Part shown: positions 22,922 to 34,607 of the stretch, piece by piece
Layout of the letters: the number at the start of each line of letters is the position of its first letter
Numbering within the stretch: the stretch's first letter is position 1
Assembly: GCA_038502055.1 (NCBI GenBank)
Contig: JAXRKN010000041.1
Span: 3,019,501-3,083,500 of the forward strand
Origin: Tanytarsus gracilentus
Taxonomy: Eukaryota > Arthropoda > Insecta > Diptera > Chironomidae
DNA length: 64,000 nucleotides
Direction of reading: 5' to 3'
The notes under the pieces: model-generated
The model's input: the letters and a program-made list of their open reading frames with translations, nothing else
What the model was told of the DNA's origin: nothing
Databases searched by the model: none
Program-made: the position numbers and the translations under genes

Positions 22922-25900
22922 TCACAAGATGATTTTACTCTGAATCCATGGAATGAATGTTGTTACGCGCGTGTAAATGCCAGGAAAGCCAGGTCGAGCG
23001 CATTCGAATCCTTCGAAAGAATTTCTCAATTAGAATTGCAAATTTTATTTTGGAGATTAATCATCTTACCATAAGACACAATACCTATGACATTATAATA
23101 ATAAAAGGTACCATCCGATGAAAGCTGTTGAGCTACTAAACCTTCAATGATATGGGAAGAAAATTACATTTAAATATTTCGTAATAAATACATCACAACA
23201 GTGACACAAATTTTGCATACCTCCGCCACTATCACCCTATGAGATGTGTTGTAACATAAAAGAGGGTATTGTTAAAAATCAATAATCCGATTCGAATGAG
23301 TGCAAACATCTCACCTGACATGAATCCTTGAAGACAGCAACATAAAAATTGTACGAGAAGAGTGAGAAAAATTATCGAAAGGGGTTGAAAAATATTTAAA
23401 TTTTATTTTGCTAACAACTTCATTACCTTGCCACCTATGAAGAGAAGAGTGATAAATTTCCATTTAGTTCAATTTGACAAAAATATTTGAATAATTTATG
23501 CGCATACCTTCTTTGTAGCCGGCACAAAGGATTTTGTCGTCAAACACTTGATTAGGAAAGTAAAGCTTGTAATTGAATGCACATTCAGACGTCGCAATGA
23601 CTGGTAATTGAACTTCCTGTTGAATTTTAAAATTGATATAATCTGAAGGTTAATTTTGTGGTGAGATTTTACTTGTAATATCGATGAAGCTGCTCCATTG
23701 AATGATGTCGAACCCCAACCAGCCTAGAAAATATTTTTAATACAAAAATATAAAAATAAATAATGATTTACTTACAACCCATCCTCCAGTACCTGATTAA
23801 TTAAAATGAAAATTATAAACCAAATTAATAATTTTAAAAATCACGCACCCGTCCAATCTTTGTATCGCATTGCATCCGACAATGGAATGCATGCTGGTCT
23901 CACATGATTTGTGATTGACAATGTTCGATCTAATTTTAAGATGCTGATGTCATTCGATATAGATTTCGGATCGTACTGTTCATGAGTGTATTGAGCAGTT
24001 ATAAAAGCGTCAATCACATTCACATTATCAGCTGGCAAAGTGATATCAAATGCGCCAAGTCTCACTAGGAGAAGTTGAGGAATAATGCAGTGACCTATCA
24101 AAATGTATTAGAGGCATTTTTTGGATAATTTAATATTATTTTTGAATGACCTGCTGACATCACGTGGCGTTGGGTAATTAATGTTCCACCACATAAAAAT
24201 CTTACTGAAACAGAGGTTCCATTCGAAATGTTGTAACCAAGTGCTGCGAGCCATGGATAACTTCCAGGAACTGCTCTTTGGCCACTAAAATTTTCATTGA
24301 TTAAAATTAAACAAATTATATAATTTTTACTTACCCAACAATTCGACTTTTGAGTGCGAAAACCATTCCACATTTATTTATTTCATTAGTCGGTAAAGTG
24401 TTCAGACTAGGGGCAGGAGTTAGGTTAGCATTTCTTGGTGTCGTTGAAGTGATGGGTGAAGTTGAATTTGTTACTGGACTAAAAGTTAATCCAGTCGCTG
24501 TGGGACTAAAGAGGGAACCTGAAGATGATCCTGTAGAAGGTGGCGGTGGTGGAGGATTTATTGGAGTTGAAAGAGAAGAAAATATAAAGGGTGCATTTGG
24601 AATAGCTGAAGGTGCTGTCGTGGTACCTAATAGTGACGAAAAAACCAACGCGGGACAACAAACCTAAAAAAGAAAAGTTTAATTTTTTTAATTACAAAAT
24701 ATTAATTTTTGATACTTTTGGATCTTGCCCTTCCTCCCCACAAATTGTCTTTTTCAAATAATTCGTGATCGCTTCATCGGGTTTTTGTTGATTTTGAACA
24801 ATTAAATTTACAACAAAACTACAAAATCTAAAATTTATGCAATTTCCTGGTGCGTTCTCTGGTGTGAAACAATTTTGAGCTGCAAGAAAAAGTTAAAATT
24901 AGTTTGAAATTTTAATTTATTTAAACAATTAAAACCACGTGTTTATAACGAAAATTACAAAACTTTATTTTTAAATCTTTTACATTAATTCCATGCCAAT
25001 CGATTTTTTGGATGCGTTATTGGTATAATTTCCACGTCATCAATCACTTCCTTCTCCTTTAACTCTTCCAGTAATTCATGTTTAATGTTGCTTAGCATTC
25101 CCCTTTGTAGGAGCAACTTCAGTGCTGACCTAATATCGATGCATGGACAACCATTATTAAATTGTCGCTTCGGCCTCACCAATCGTGGATCGATATTATT
25201 ATCTCCGAAATTCGGGTTATTATTATCGGGACATATATCAGGATAGGGTGGACAAGTTGTTCCTGGAATTTGAGAGGTTTTTATTGTTGGAATGGATGTT
25301 GATGGAATTTTTGATGAGGTGTCAATGGAAGTTTCATGATTTTCAGTGGTTATGGATTGGGTAGTTTGAAAATTCTCAGTGACCGTCGGAGGGAGCAACG
25401 TAAAATAGGTTGATTGTTTTGTGGAAGATTGACTACTCGTGAGAATGGGGTCAGTGGATGTTTCGATAGGAAATTTAGTATAATCGGAAGTTGTAAATAT
25501 AGTGGGAGGAGGCAGCGTGTAACTTGAGGTAAATTTTGATGTTGTCTGAGGTTCTGTAATTATTTCTTCAGTTGTTGTTACAGCTGGCGGTAAAAGAGTT
25601 GAAATTGTGGAAAACTTAGAAGTCGTCAAAGGTGGATTTGAAGATTTTTCTTCGGTGGTTGTTAAAATCGGATATGTCAAAGAAATTGTAGGAGATTCAG
25701 TGGAAGAAAATGAACTTAAAGTTGGATATGTGATTTTATCTTGTGTCGTGGTTAAAAAAGTAGGGAAAGGAATTGTTGAATACTCAGTTGGAAGCAAGCT
25801 TGTTAAAATCGAAGGGGTGCTTATTTCAGGGTTATCTGAAGTTGTTACTACAGGAATTGAAAAAGTCGAGGAAATATCAGAAGGAGTCACAACCGGAGTA

Positions 25901-27175
25901 CTTGTGGAATTTTTATTCGTGGTTTCAGTTATTAATAAAGTTGAAAATTTTTCAGTAGTTTCATCTTCCTTAATTGATGTTAAAATCGATGGTTGTTCAA
26001 AAGTAATTGTGGAATGAAATTCAGTGGTTTCTTCGATAAGTGTCGATGTGATAGTGGGTACAGATAATGAGCTTGATGATACAATTTGATCAGTTGTTGT
26101 GTCTATGTTGACGAACAATATTTTAATTTAAATGTTCATTGAAAAGTGAGTGCAAAAAATTAATGACGAGAGCTCACAAAATATTTGTGTGTTTTTCACA
26201 GTGACTCATGTTTGTGGATTTAGTTTAAAATGTTTTGACTCGAATTTTTTAAGAAAGAACTAGCATTAAGCAGAGTTATTATTTTACACAACATTTGAGT
26301 CTCGTTTTTGTATGAAAAGTAAAGACCTTGTTGGGTAGTCGATGATGTCGGCGAGCCAGCTAAAAACAATTGTTTGTAAATTGTGATTTCAATTTTTTCT
26401 AAGTTTGTGTAAAATTTACTGGTTGTCGAATCTATTGGTCCAAATGTGAATGTCACTGAAGACGATGATGGTGATGTTGTAGGGTAGAAAGTTCCACCAA
26501 GCAGTGTTATCCAAGGAAATGGAGTTGATGGCTTGAAATTATTTTTATCCATTTTTTCTTTGATTTTTTAATTTTAATTTCTTACCTTATAATAATCGTA
26601 ACAATGAAATTTCCAAGCTGCAAATTTTGCTAGCAATGGAAACGACAAAATATTGATACAGAATTCCTCTAAATTCATTGCTCGGCTTTAATAATCGTGT
26701 ATCACTTTCAAATGCTCGCACAACACTAGTAAATTATGCATTATGACTCTCTGCATTATAAACATTTGCGACCTTACCACTTTTTATGCACTGCACATTG
26801 ATGATCAAATATGATTAGCGATAAAAAACGCATCAAACCAGAACACAATAAATAAATGTGGCAAAAAAGTGTGAAAAATAAAATTCACCAAACATTTAAT
26901 TTTTTTTTGTAACACTCGCGTTAAAAATTATTTTTCGGCTAATAAAAAACGTGACCTTAACAAAATTTTCCAAAGATTCACACAATTTTGAATCATTATC
27001 AGAATCAATGCAATTCAGGTTAATAGCAGGTCATTTATTGAAAGTGACGCCCATTGCATTGTCACCCATACATTATTCACACATCATTAAGTTTACAGTT
27101 GTCAAGTGAAAACTTACACAATAATGACTTAATTTGTGAAAGGACTATTAAAGCTATGAAATCAGCAGCTTTCAT
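22922..27175 (-). CDS. CLIP-domain trypsin-like serine protease, 13 exons
   Basis: Exons in coding order: 27175-27118, 24879-24716, 24663-24335, 24284-24151, 24094-23849, 23792-23776, 23723-23673, 23616-23508, 23434-23427, 23326-23315, 23236-23221, 23141-23070 and 23010-22922; 434 residues. The order is a signal peptide, a CLIP domain (about 21-77, six cysteines ending VCCP), a Pro/Ser/Thr linker, the activation site SRIVGGQ (cut after Arg181), then the protease domain. His230 (AGHC), Asp277 (SNDISILKL) and Ser379 (QGDSGG) form a full triad. Asp373 in DSCQGDSGG predicts trypsin-like specificity. The residue after GDSGG is Gly, not the usual Pro. It is probably a secreted zymogen in a clotting, melanisation or developmental cascade. 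The signal-peptide exon is inferred: it has a GTAAGT donor and the matching phase, but lies 2.2 kb upstream across another gene, so it is the least certain part. Confidence 0.85.
24964..24969 (-). terminator. Polyadenylation signal of the mucin-like gene
   Basis: AATAAA on the minus strand, 16 nt past the stop codon of the mucin-like gene and only about 90 bp before the CLIP exon of the protease. Confidence 0.6.
24985..26678 (-). CDS. Ser/Thr-rich mucin-like protein nested in the protease intron
   Basis: Exons 26678-26586, 26531-26327 and 26102-24985 join in phase to 471 residues. Residues 100-370 are mostly Thr, Ser, Pro and Ile in loose repeats (variants of TTTSDN and ESPTISLTYP), the composition of an O-glycosylated mucin-like stalk. 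A cysteine-bearing C-terminus follows, with TTCPPYPDICPD, the dibasic VRPKRQF that could be a furin-type site, NGCPCIDIRSALKLLLQRG and a charged end. The N-terminus (EEFCINILSFPLLAKF) is not a clean signal peptide, so an upstream exon may be missing. It resembles, weakly, the CLIP exon of the enclosing protease, and the next segment (ITLLGGTFYPTTSPS) resembles the linker after that CLIP domain (SSLLGTTTAPS). It may therefore be a diverged duplicate of the protease N-terminus or an alternative isoform sharing the signal exon. Function unknown. Confidence 0.6.
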
Positions 27176-28255
27176 ATTAGCAGCACTCGCGATTAAACTG
27201 GAGTTGATAAAAATTTTCGGGTGTGATGTCGAAATTTTCAGCGATCGATGAGAACTGATTTTGATGTTAACATTTCGTAATTTCATTATTTGTTCATTGT
27301 ACAAAAAAGTTGTGATAAAAAACATTGAAATTTCCATGAAATGAAGAACAGTTGTTTTAAAGGCAGTTTTTGTGAATTTAATTTTGTGATTTGAAGAAAA
27401 ATAAATATGTGGGAAATTTTCAGTTTAAAATTGCTCTTCAATTGTGGACGGTCTGGGATACAAATAAATTTAATTCCAAAATATACCAAATTTATTCAAG
27501 GGATGAAAATTTAAATATTTTTGTGGTGCATAAAAATATTTTATTATTTCTGAAAAAAGAAAATTGAAACAAATTTGTTTACGAAAATAAAATGAAAGTA
27601 AATTTTACTTTATTTCATTTGATCAAAAAGAAATTAAAATTATTAATTAATTAGTTTTAAACGACATTTAAATATAACATCGACAATCATAATCATCATG
27701 ATCATTAGCAAATATTAAAAGCTTTTTTTTCCTCAAATACATTTTTTTATATCAAAAATTAGTAGATCAATATAAGAGTTTTTTGTCACTTGATTAGAGG
27801 CACATTAATAATGCGCTAAACTGAGAGTTAAAGACATAAAAATTACTTTTTACTCTCTAATTTGATAGCACGTTGAATCATCTATAATTAATTTGTTTAA
27901 CAATTTGGCAACATTATGTGAATATTCTCGTTGTTAAGTATTTTTTTATCATCATTATCATCTCATGAAATGTCCTCACGAACGATCATCATCAAAAATG
28001 TATAAAGCACCAATTTTTGTGTGTGTGTTTTAGAGTTAAATTTTTAAAATTAAAATTGTATGTCACTCAGTTAAGTGGAAGATCAGTAAAATAAAATTTT
28101 GTTGTATGTAAATTGGTTAAAAAATTAAACACTTTTTGTACGAGGCACATTTTTGATTACAACAACAACATAGACATTGAAGACATAATTAATTAATTAA
28201 AAGACATTAGCAGTAAATGCCGAACGGAGTTTGATTGAATTTCCAAGAAAAAAAT
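27176..28255. other. Intergenic stretch upstream of the protease, downstream of Ras2
   Basis: It is AT-rich and holds only short shadow frames. It should contain the protease promoter and the Ras2 3' UTR, but no specific site can be defended. Confidence 0.4.
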
Positions 28256-29666
28256 TTATAAAACACAACAGCGATTTGGTTTTTTCTTCCGACCAAAGTC
28301 ATCTTTTAAGTATGGACGTTCAGATTCTTGAAATCTCCGAACAACTCTCACGAGCTCGATAAAGGCCTGATCAACGTTGATTCGCACTGTCATAAAAATA
28401 AATTGACATTAAAAAACTATTTTTAAGAGCATGACTCACCTTTGGCACTGCATTCAAGATATGGGATTTTGAGTTGTCGACTGAGTTCTTGTGCTTTCTC
28501 TATTGACACCTGTGGATGATAATTAGCAAGAATATTTTTTTTCGCGCGTTTCAATAACTTTTAACATACCACGCGTTGAGCCTCTAAATCGGACTTATTT
28601 CCTACCCTAAAAGAGCAAAAAAATTATTATCAAATTTTTACGATCAATAAATCATCTCACATTAACATTGGAAATTCATCTCGATCTTTTACGCGCAATA
28701 TTTGTCGATGAAATTTGTACATTTCATCAAAGCTCGCATAATCGGTGACGCTGAACACTAGCAGAAAACCTTCGCAAAAAATAATTTTAATAGAAATTCG
28801 GGTAATAAATTTTAAATGTCATATTACCTTCACCGGATCTCATGTACTGTTCGCGCATAGCCGAAAATTCTTCCTGACCTTTTAAAGAGTGACGTTTAGA
28901 AAATTAATAATCACATATTGTTCATAAATACCGGCGGTATCCAAAATGTCTAATTTGGCTGGTACATCATCAATCACTAGTCGCTTGGTGTAACTATCTT
29001 CTATAGTTGGATCATAGTCTTGACAGAAATAGCTCTAAAATTATAGACAAACAATATCGTATTTAATTTTAGATTAAAAATTCGAATCGCGAATGATTTA
29101 ATAATAAAATCTTTTTCTTTTACGTTTGACGCGTCGTGAATATTAAAAAACATCTTCTCTATTTTTTTTTCTGTTTCAAAGAATTTTTTTTGCTATGATT
29201 TTGAACATAATCACTGTCATTGATGAAGATTAATTTATGTTGATCATAATTTTTTTTAATACTCATTCTTCGTCCGCTATTGAGAGCCGTTATCATTGCG
29301 TTAAATGCCGCTAATTTCCTCAAAGAATGAGCATAAGGTGTGTATAGAGAGCAATTTTTGCAATGATCATGTCGGAGAGAGAGCGAGGAATGTACACATA
29401 TCAAAGTGAGTAAGTAAAGTGCAAGGAATTTTTCTGATGACTATCATGATATTATCGGAAATTTAATTATTAATTTTCCTGATAAAAGTCAAATCGATTC
29501 CACTCACTTGGACAAATTGGATGGTCAAACCTGAAAGTATTCAAAAATTTATTGCGAAAACTCTTCGAGTGTTATTTTTTTTAAACTTACAGCTCTTGCC
29601 CACACCGCCCTGTCCAACAATTACCAGTTTATATGATTGCACATTTCCTTGATTGGATTTCGACAT
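28256..29666 (-). CDS. Ras2: R-Ras/M-Ras-type small GTPase
   Basis: Eight exons in coding order: 29666-29591, 29530-29508, 29034-28932, 28878-28828, 28769-28661, 28606-28570, 28509-28440 and 28386-28256; 199 residues. The motifs are complete: P-loop GQGGVGKS (18-25), effector loop DYDPTIEDSY, DTAGQEEFSAMREQYMR, LRVKDRDEFPMLMVGNKSD and ECSAK, ending in the CAAX box CCVL. The last residue Leu suggests geranylgeranylation and membrane attachment. The LRVKDRDEF segment and the long N-terminus place it with R-Ras, M-Ras and Drosophila Ras64B (Ras2), not classical Ras85D. Exon 2 is only 23 nt. Its 5' end faces the NUDT9-type gene across about 450 bp. Confidence 0.93.
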
Positions 29667-30115
29667 TATCGAAGGGAAGAGGTGAAGCTTTGAAGCGCAA
29701 AATAAAAATAAATCCTATAAAAATAATTTTTTAAAAAATTTCTGAGAGCGAATGATATTTGATGAAGTTATGCAGTAGAAGATTAATGTTCACTCTCACA
29801 TTTTTTACATACTAGATTCTTATTGAAATTTAAAATTTCATGTATATAAGCCGTTGGGGAAATAGAAAAACTTATTAGAATTTTTATGATCATAACAGAT
29901 TTTTTTAAATATATAAAAAAGATTTAAAGTAGCTTAAAAATATTCAGATTATTTCAATTCAAATTTTTTCTCACTAAGAAATCATCTGTTGATATTTTTT
30001 GTTGTTGTTTCGATAGACAACAAATAAAAATCGACCAAACAAACTGAGGGCCGCAAAAATTTTACTTTGTTTCATAATTTATTTCTCGCATAAAGTTAAA
30101 GTTAAAGTTGATGAC
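29667..30115. promoter_or_regulatory. Probable shared divergent promoter, Ras2 and NUDT9-type gene
   Basis: These 449 bases separate two start codons pointing away from each other. They are AT-rich with no evident TATA box in a consistent position. A bidirectional promoter is inferred only from geometry. Confidence 0.4.
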
Positions 30116-31008
30116 ATGAATTTCTTCAAGCACGTGGTGTGTCGCAATAAAATTTATGCAAACGCTATACAAAGATTTGCCGTTGGCGATGAGCAAGTTC
30201 CGTGGAATTTCGCATTTGAGAACTACAATCCACCTTTTTATGAGACACCAGGATTAAAAGGAAAGCCATGGGCAGATCCTGATTTCAATGATCCAGCATT
30301 TAATCCAAAGTACAATGATCTCGATGGCAATGTAAACAGAAAAAGTCATATTAGTGTGTATCAAGTTGAAAATAAGTTGCCATTAAATCTATTTGGACGA
30401 ACTGGCTTAAAAGGTCGAGGAATTCTAGGCAGATATGGACCAAACCATGCAGCCGATCCAATTGTTTCAACGTGGAAGAGAAATCAGCAAGGTAGCATTG
30501 TGATGCACGATGATGGAAAGCCAATTTTAAAAGTATTATGCATCGAACGAGGAGACACAAAGGAGATAGCAATTCCAGGTGGAATGGTGGACGCTGGAGA
30601 GAATGTCAGTGCCACCCTTAAACGGGAGTTTATCGAAGAAGCATTAAATGGCAAAATTCAAGACTCTGAACTCGATGAATTTTTCAGCAAAGGTGAAACA
30701 ATTTATAAAGGATATGTCGATGATCCTCGAAACACAGATTCAGCATGGATGGTAGGATGGTTTATAAATATTATATAAAAGATTATAATAAATATTTCTT
30801 ATTATTTATTTTTATAAAAAAAAAATAGGAAACAGTCGCTATTAATTTCCACGACGAAGATGGAAAGTTTTTAAGCAAATTAAATTTTGAGGCTGGCGAC
30901 GATGCAATTGCAATTCATTGGATTGAAGTTTCAAGTGCCATCAAACTCTACGCAAGTCATTCAAAATTAATTGAGGCTACTGCAAATTTAAGGGGTGCAC
31001 ATTTTTAA
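30116..31008 (+). CDS. ADP-ribose pyrophosphatase, NUDT9 type
   Basis: Exons 30116-30751 and 30829-31008 give 271 residues. The N-terminus MNFFKHVVCRNKIYANAIQR is basic and amphipathic, compatible with mitochondrial import. The conserved NUDT9 core follows: GRTGLKGRGILGRYGPNHAADPI, then the Nudix box from residue 155, GGMVDAGEN then SATLKREFIEEALNG, with the metal-binding REFxEE. NUDT9 hydrolyses ADP-ribose to AMP and ribose 5-phosphate, clearing a reactive metabolite and TRPM2-type ligand. The box has Ala where the general Nudix consensus has Gly, as other NUDT9 proteins do. A polyadenylation signal is at 31019-31024, and proteasome beta3 starts only 151 bp downstream. Confidence 0.93.
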
Positions 31009-31159
31009 ATTAACGGAAAATAAAAATTCAAATTTTGCGACGTGCTGAAGTCAAAAAAAATTCTCAATTGTCATTCTGCCGAAATAATTTTTAAAGTCCA
31101 TCAAATTTATTAATTTTCAGCTTTTAAAGGAGAATAAGTTAAATAAAAACACTGCAATC

Positions 31160-31840
31160 ATGTCGATTATGGCCTATAATGGAGGTTGCGTTGTCGCAAT
31201 GAAGGGTAAAGACTGTGTGGCAATCGCAACGGATCATCGTTTTGGAATTCAAGTAAGTTCAAAAATTTGCGAAATCATCAAACATCAGAAGTCCTTAAAA
31301 TCATCTCAATTTTAGGCACAAACAATCGCTACCAACTTTGAAAAAGTTTTTCCAGTAAGCAAGCACATGTATTTGGGACTTACGGGTCTTCAGACTGACA
31401 TTATTACCGTCTACAAGCGATTGATGTTTCGTAAAAATTTATATGAGATCCGTGAGAATCGAGTAATGCAGCCGGAAAGATTTGCAGCAATGCTCTCAAG
31501 CTTCCTCTACGAGCATCGATTCGGTCCATACTTTGTTGAGCCAGTCATCGCGGGATTAGATCCAAAGACATTTAAACCATTTATTTGCAATATGGATCTC
31601 ATTGGATGTCCAAATATGCCGGATGATTTTGTTGTTGGAGGAACTTGTGAGGAACAACTCTTTGGTATGTGCGAGACACTGTACCGTGAGAATCAAGAGC
31701 CTGATGATCTTTTCGAGACTATCTCGCAAGCAATGCTCAATGCATTCGATCGTGATGCAATTACTGGTTGGGGTGCAACTGTCTATATTATTGAAAAGGA
31801 TAAGACTACAGTGCGAACATTGAAAACTCGCATGGATTAG
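31160..31840 (+). CDS. Prosbeta3: 20S proteasome subunit beta type-3
   Basis: Exons 31160-31252 and 31316-31840 give 205 residues, the exact usual length of PSMB3. The N-terminus MSIMAYNGGCVVAMKGKDCVAIA and the segments ATDHRFGIQAQT, GLTGLQTDI, PVIAGLD and ITGWGA are characteristic. Beta3 is one of the non-catalytic beta subunits: it has no propeptide and no N-terminal threonine nucleophile, consistent with what is seen. It forms part of the inner rings of the 20S core. It sits head to tail between the NUDT9-type gene and the Mpv17-family gene, both within about 220 bp. Confidence 0.97.
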
Positions 31841-32057
31841 GAATTTAAATTTGCGGTTTCTCATATAATTTTTCAACATTTCATTATAAAAATTACTCGA
31901 TGAAAATAAAATAAAATCTTTCATAAAAAAAATCATAACCCTATGTAGCGGCTCTCTTTATTGATTGTTTACAATGCTTTTTGCTTTTTTTGTTGTTAAA
32001 TTTCAACTTCATAAAAATAAAAATTTTCAAGCGCGTTAAAAAATTAATTTTTTCATC

Positions 32058-32922
32058 ATGTCGCTCTTTTTGAGAGTTGGAAGTTTGTATAAAAAAAGCG
32101 TTTCAAGCTATCCTTACATAGCACAAGGAATTCAATCATCAATTCTCATGGCAACGGGAGATTTAATTTCTCAAAAAATGGTCGAGAAAAAAAAAGAATT
32201 CGATTATCGAAGGTAAATTAAATTAAATTATGACGACAAAGTTTTATGAAATTTAAGCACTTTATTAAATTTAAAAAATCTCTTTCATGACATTTTAGAT
32301 CCTCAAACTTTCTCTTGATAGGATTTTTCGGTGGCCTTGGATTGCGACGTATGTTGTTTTTATCATAATTTATCAATTTTTAATATTTTTTTTTTCTTTT
32401 TTTAGGGTGGTATGGCGTGTTGAATAGCACTTTTAATAAATCATCGAATAAGACTGTAAATACAGTAAAAAAAGTTGCAGGTAAATGAAAAATTCCTTCA
32501 AAAAAAGTCAAAATGTAAATACATATAATTGAGGACATTTATAAATTACGGCATGTTGAGTGACACGATTTATGAATAGGTCAATAATCAGTCTAAAAAT
32601 CCGCCATTTTTAATTTAACCTCATTCTAGCCGATCAAATAATTTTTGCGCCAATTTTTATTGGAACTTTGATATCAGCAATTGGGTCACTCCAGGGCAGC
32701 TCACCCACTCAAATCCGGAAGAAGCTCGAAAAGGAATTTCCCGACATTCTCAAGACTAACTACAAACTATGGCCGGCAGTTCAACTCATAAATTTTGCCT
32801 TTGTCCCTTTAAATTATCAAGTCGTGGTGGTTCAGTTGGTCGCGGTTCTCTGGAACACTTACATTAGCTTTGTTACAAATAATAATTCAGATATAGATCT
32901 CAAGGATAAAGCCAGTTATTGA
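32058..32922 (+). CDS. Mpv17/PMP22-family membrane protein
   Basis: Exons 32058-32212, 32299-32348, 32406-32480 and 32630-32922 give 190 residues. Family hallmarks are YPYIAQGIQSSILMATGDLISQ near the N-terminus, GWYGVLN, then the C-terminal signature WPAVQLINFAFVPLNYQVV with VAVLWNTYISF. Four hydrophobic segments are apparent. Family members are inner mitochondrial or peroxisomal membrane proteins; Mpv17 itself supports mitochondrial DNA maintenance. The short N-terminus and overall length suit Mpv17 or an Mpv17-like 2 protein, and I cannot say which. A polyadenylation signal follows near 33013. Confidence 0.9.
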
Positions 32923-34607
32923 AATTTCTTCACATTGAAGAGTTTGACTTGTGATTATCAAACATATATTTCTCTCTAAGTTACGTTAATGAGAAAAAGA
33001 TATAAATTCGAAATAAAAAGTTCATTTTAAATTTAATTTTGATGTCGTGAATATTTCTTTATTTTTCATTCATTGTTGTTATCCAAAATAGTCATAGTAT
33101 ATACAGTTAACGATCATTCCTTTTTTTTATGTTACTGAGGAAACTATTGGAAATTGACACTCGACATTAAATATAATTTTTTTGTTCCAGTTTAAACACC
33201 ATAAAAATCGTCATGAGATTGCTGGTGTATACAATTACTTTTAAATAGCTTTTTAACATTATTTAATTAATATTTTCTCATTTTATGCGCAATTTGTGCA
33301 TTTAAAAATTAATTATGGGGGGATGAATGAGACGTGAGCAAATTATTATAATTAGCGTAAGATTAGTATAATATGGTGTGTGTGTGTGTGTGTGTGTGTA
33401 TGTGGAGGGGTGTTTTATGCAAATACATTTCTAAATGAAATCATTTTAATGAACATTAGAATTAATACATCGTTGCCATATTACTTTCATCATATTCCTC
33501 ACCGATCGACAAAAAAGCGATTTAAAGTCTAATGAACTTTATCATTTGAGTATTTAATTAACTCGTCCGATCAAATTAGCCTCTTTTACTTATTGTCTTT
33601 CTCTCTCTCTCTTGCAAACATTCATCTAATCGTTGGTTTAATTGCATCTTTATTTAATAAATCAAATTGTTTTGTTTATGAAAATTGGTGGACTAATTAA
33701 TTCGTAAGAAATTCATTTACATTTCCACCAACGTTTCACACCTGTGACACTAATAGACTCCACTTATTTTTCCAAGAATTCTTTCACAATCATTTAGCAG
33801 CATTTTGTGCATAATTATCATCTCCCTGTATACATATAATAAATTATAGATATTTTCCTTTAGCATATCCTTTCACATAATCGTGACTAAAGAGCCTTTT
33901 CAAACAATTCTAAATTAGTCAAATAAATAGAATTAAATGCAGTTTAAATTAATATTTCGGTGTTTGCTAATCACACGATTCATACAAATTTGTTCGTAAC
34001 AAAACTATCTTTGTTTTTTTGAGAAAGTATGTACTAATAAAGCTTGTTTGTGCATAGCAATTATTTCAAAATCTCAACTAAACCTAATAATTGATCAAGA
34101 CTAGCGTAATAAAAATCCAAGTTCTAATATTATAATTAATCAAAAAGAGTTTAAAAGATGAATTTCAAGGGAAACAAATGTCTTCATGAGAAAATCGTTC
34201 GAGAAAAAAATCTGAAGAATGAAACTTAAAAAATGCAAAAAAATTTCGTCACTTAAAAATTTAATTTAAAATTAGCATTTTTTTCTAAAATAAAAGACTT
34301 TAAATATTTTTCTTTGAAATTATTTAAAACGACAAAAAGCCATCTCTCGCGTTTACCCTTAACAAGAGTGCAAAAAGGTGTAAGATTTTCATGGACATCA
34401 ATCAGGATGATGGTGATTTTGTGTCTTCTCAAAACGAAGTGAATATTTTACTATCCTTCTCCCTCTCTCACTTGCAATTACATTATAAAAACTACTTTGG
34501 CTGCATTTCTTTTTGCTATTAGGTTGATAGCGTTGCTAGTAATTTTCTTTTTGATTTAACTAAACACTTTAACATGTTCCACAATTATTTTTCTCTCTTT
34601 TATGTAC
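32923..34607. other. Intergenic stretch between Mpv17-family gene and PKI
   Basis: It contains the 3' ends of two convergent genes. A GT dinucleotide run lies at 33376-33399 and a TC-rich run at 33600-33612. Nothing else was recognised; part is probably the long 3' UTR of the PKI gene on the minus strand. Confidence 0.45.
33376..33399. repeat. (GT)n simple repeat
   Basis: Twelve uninterrupted GT units in the gap between two convergent genes. Confidence 0.95.

Noticed and set aside
24350..24667. Gly/Val-rich plus-strand ORF
   Set aside because: Antisense shadow of the Pro/Thr-rich linker exon of the CLIP protease.
25607..26017. 136-residue Val/Glu-rich plus-strand ORF
   Set aside because: Antisense shadow of the Ser/Thr-rich repeats in the mucin-like gene.
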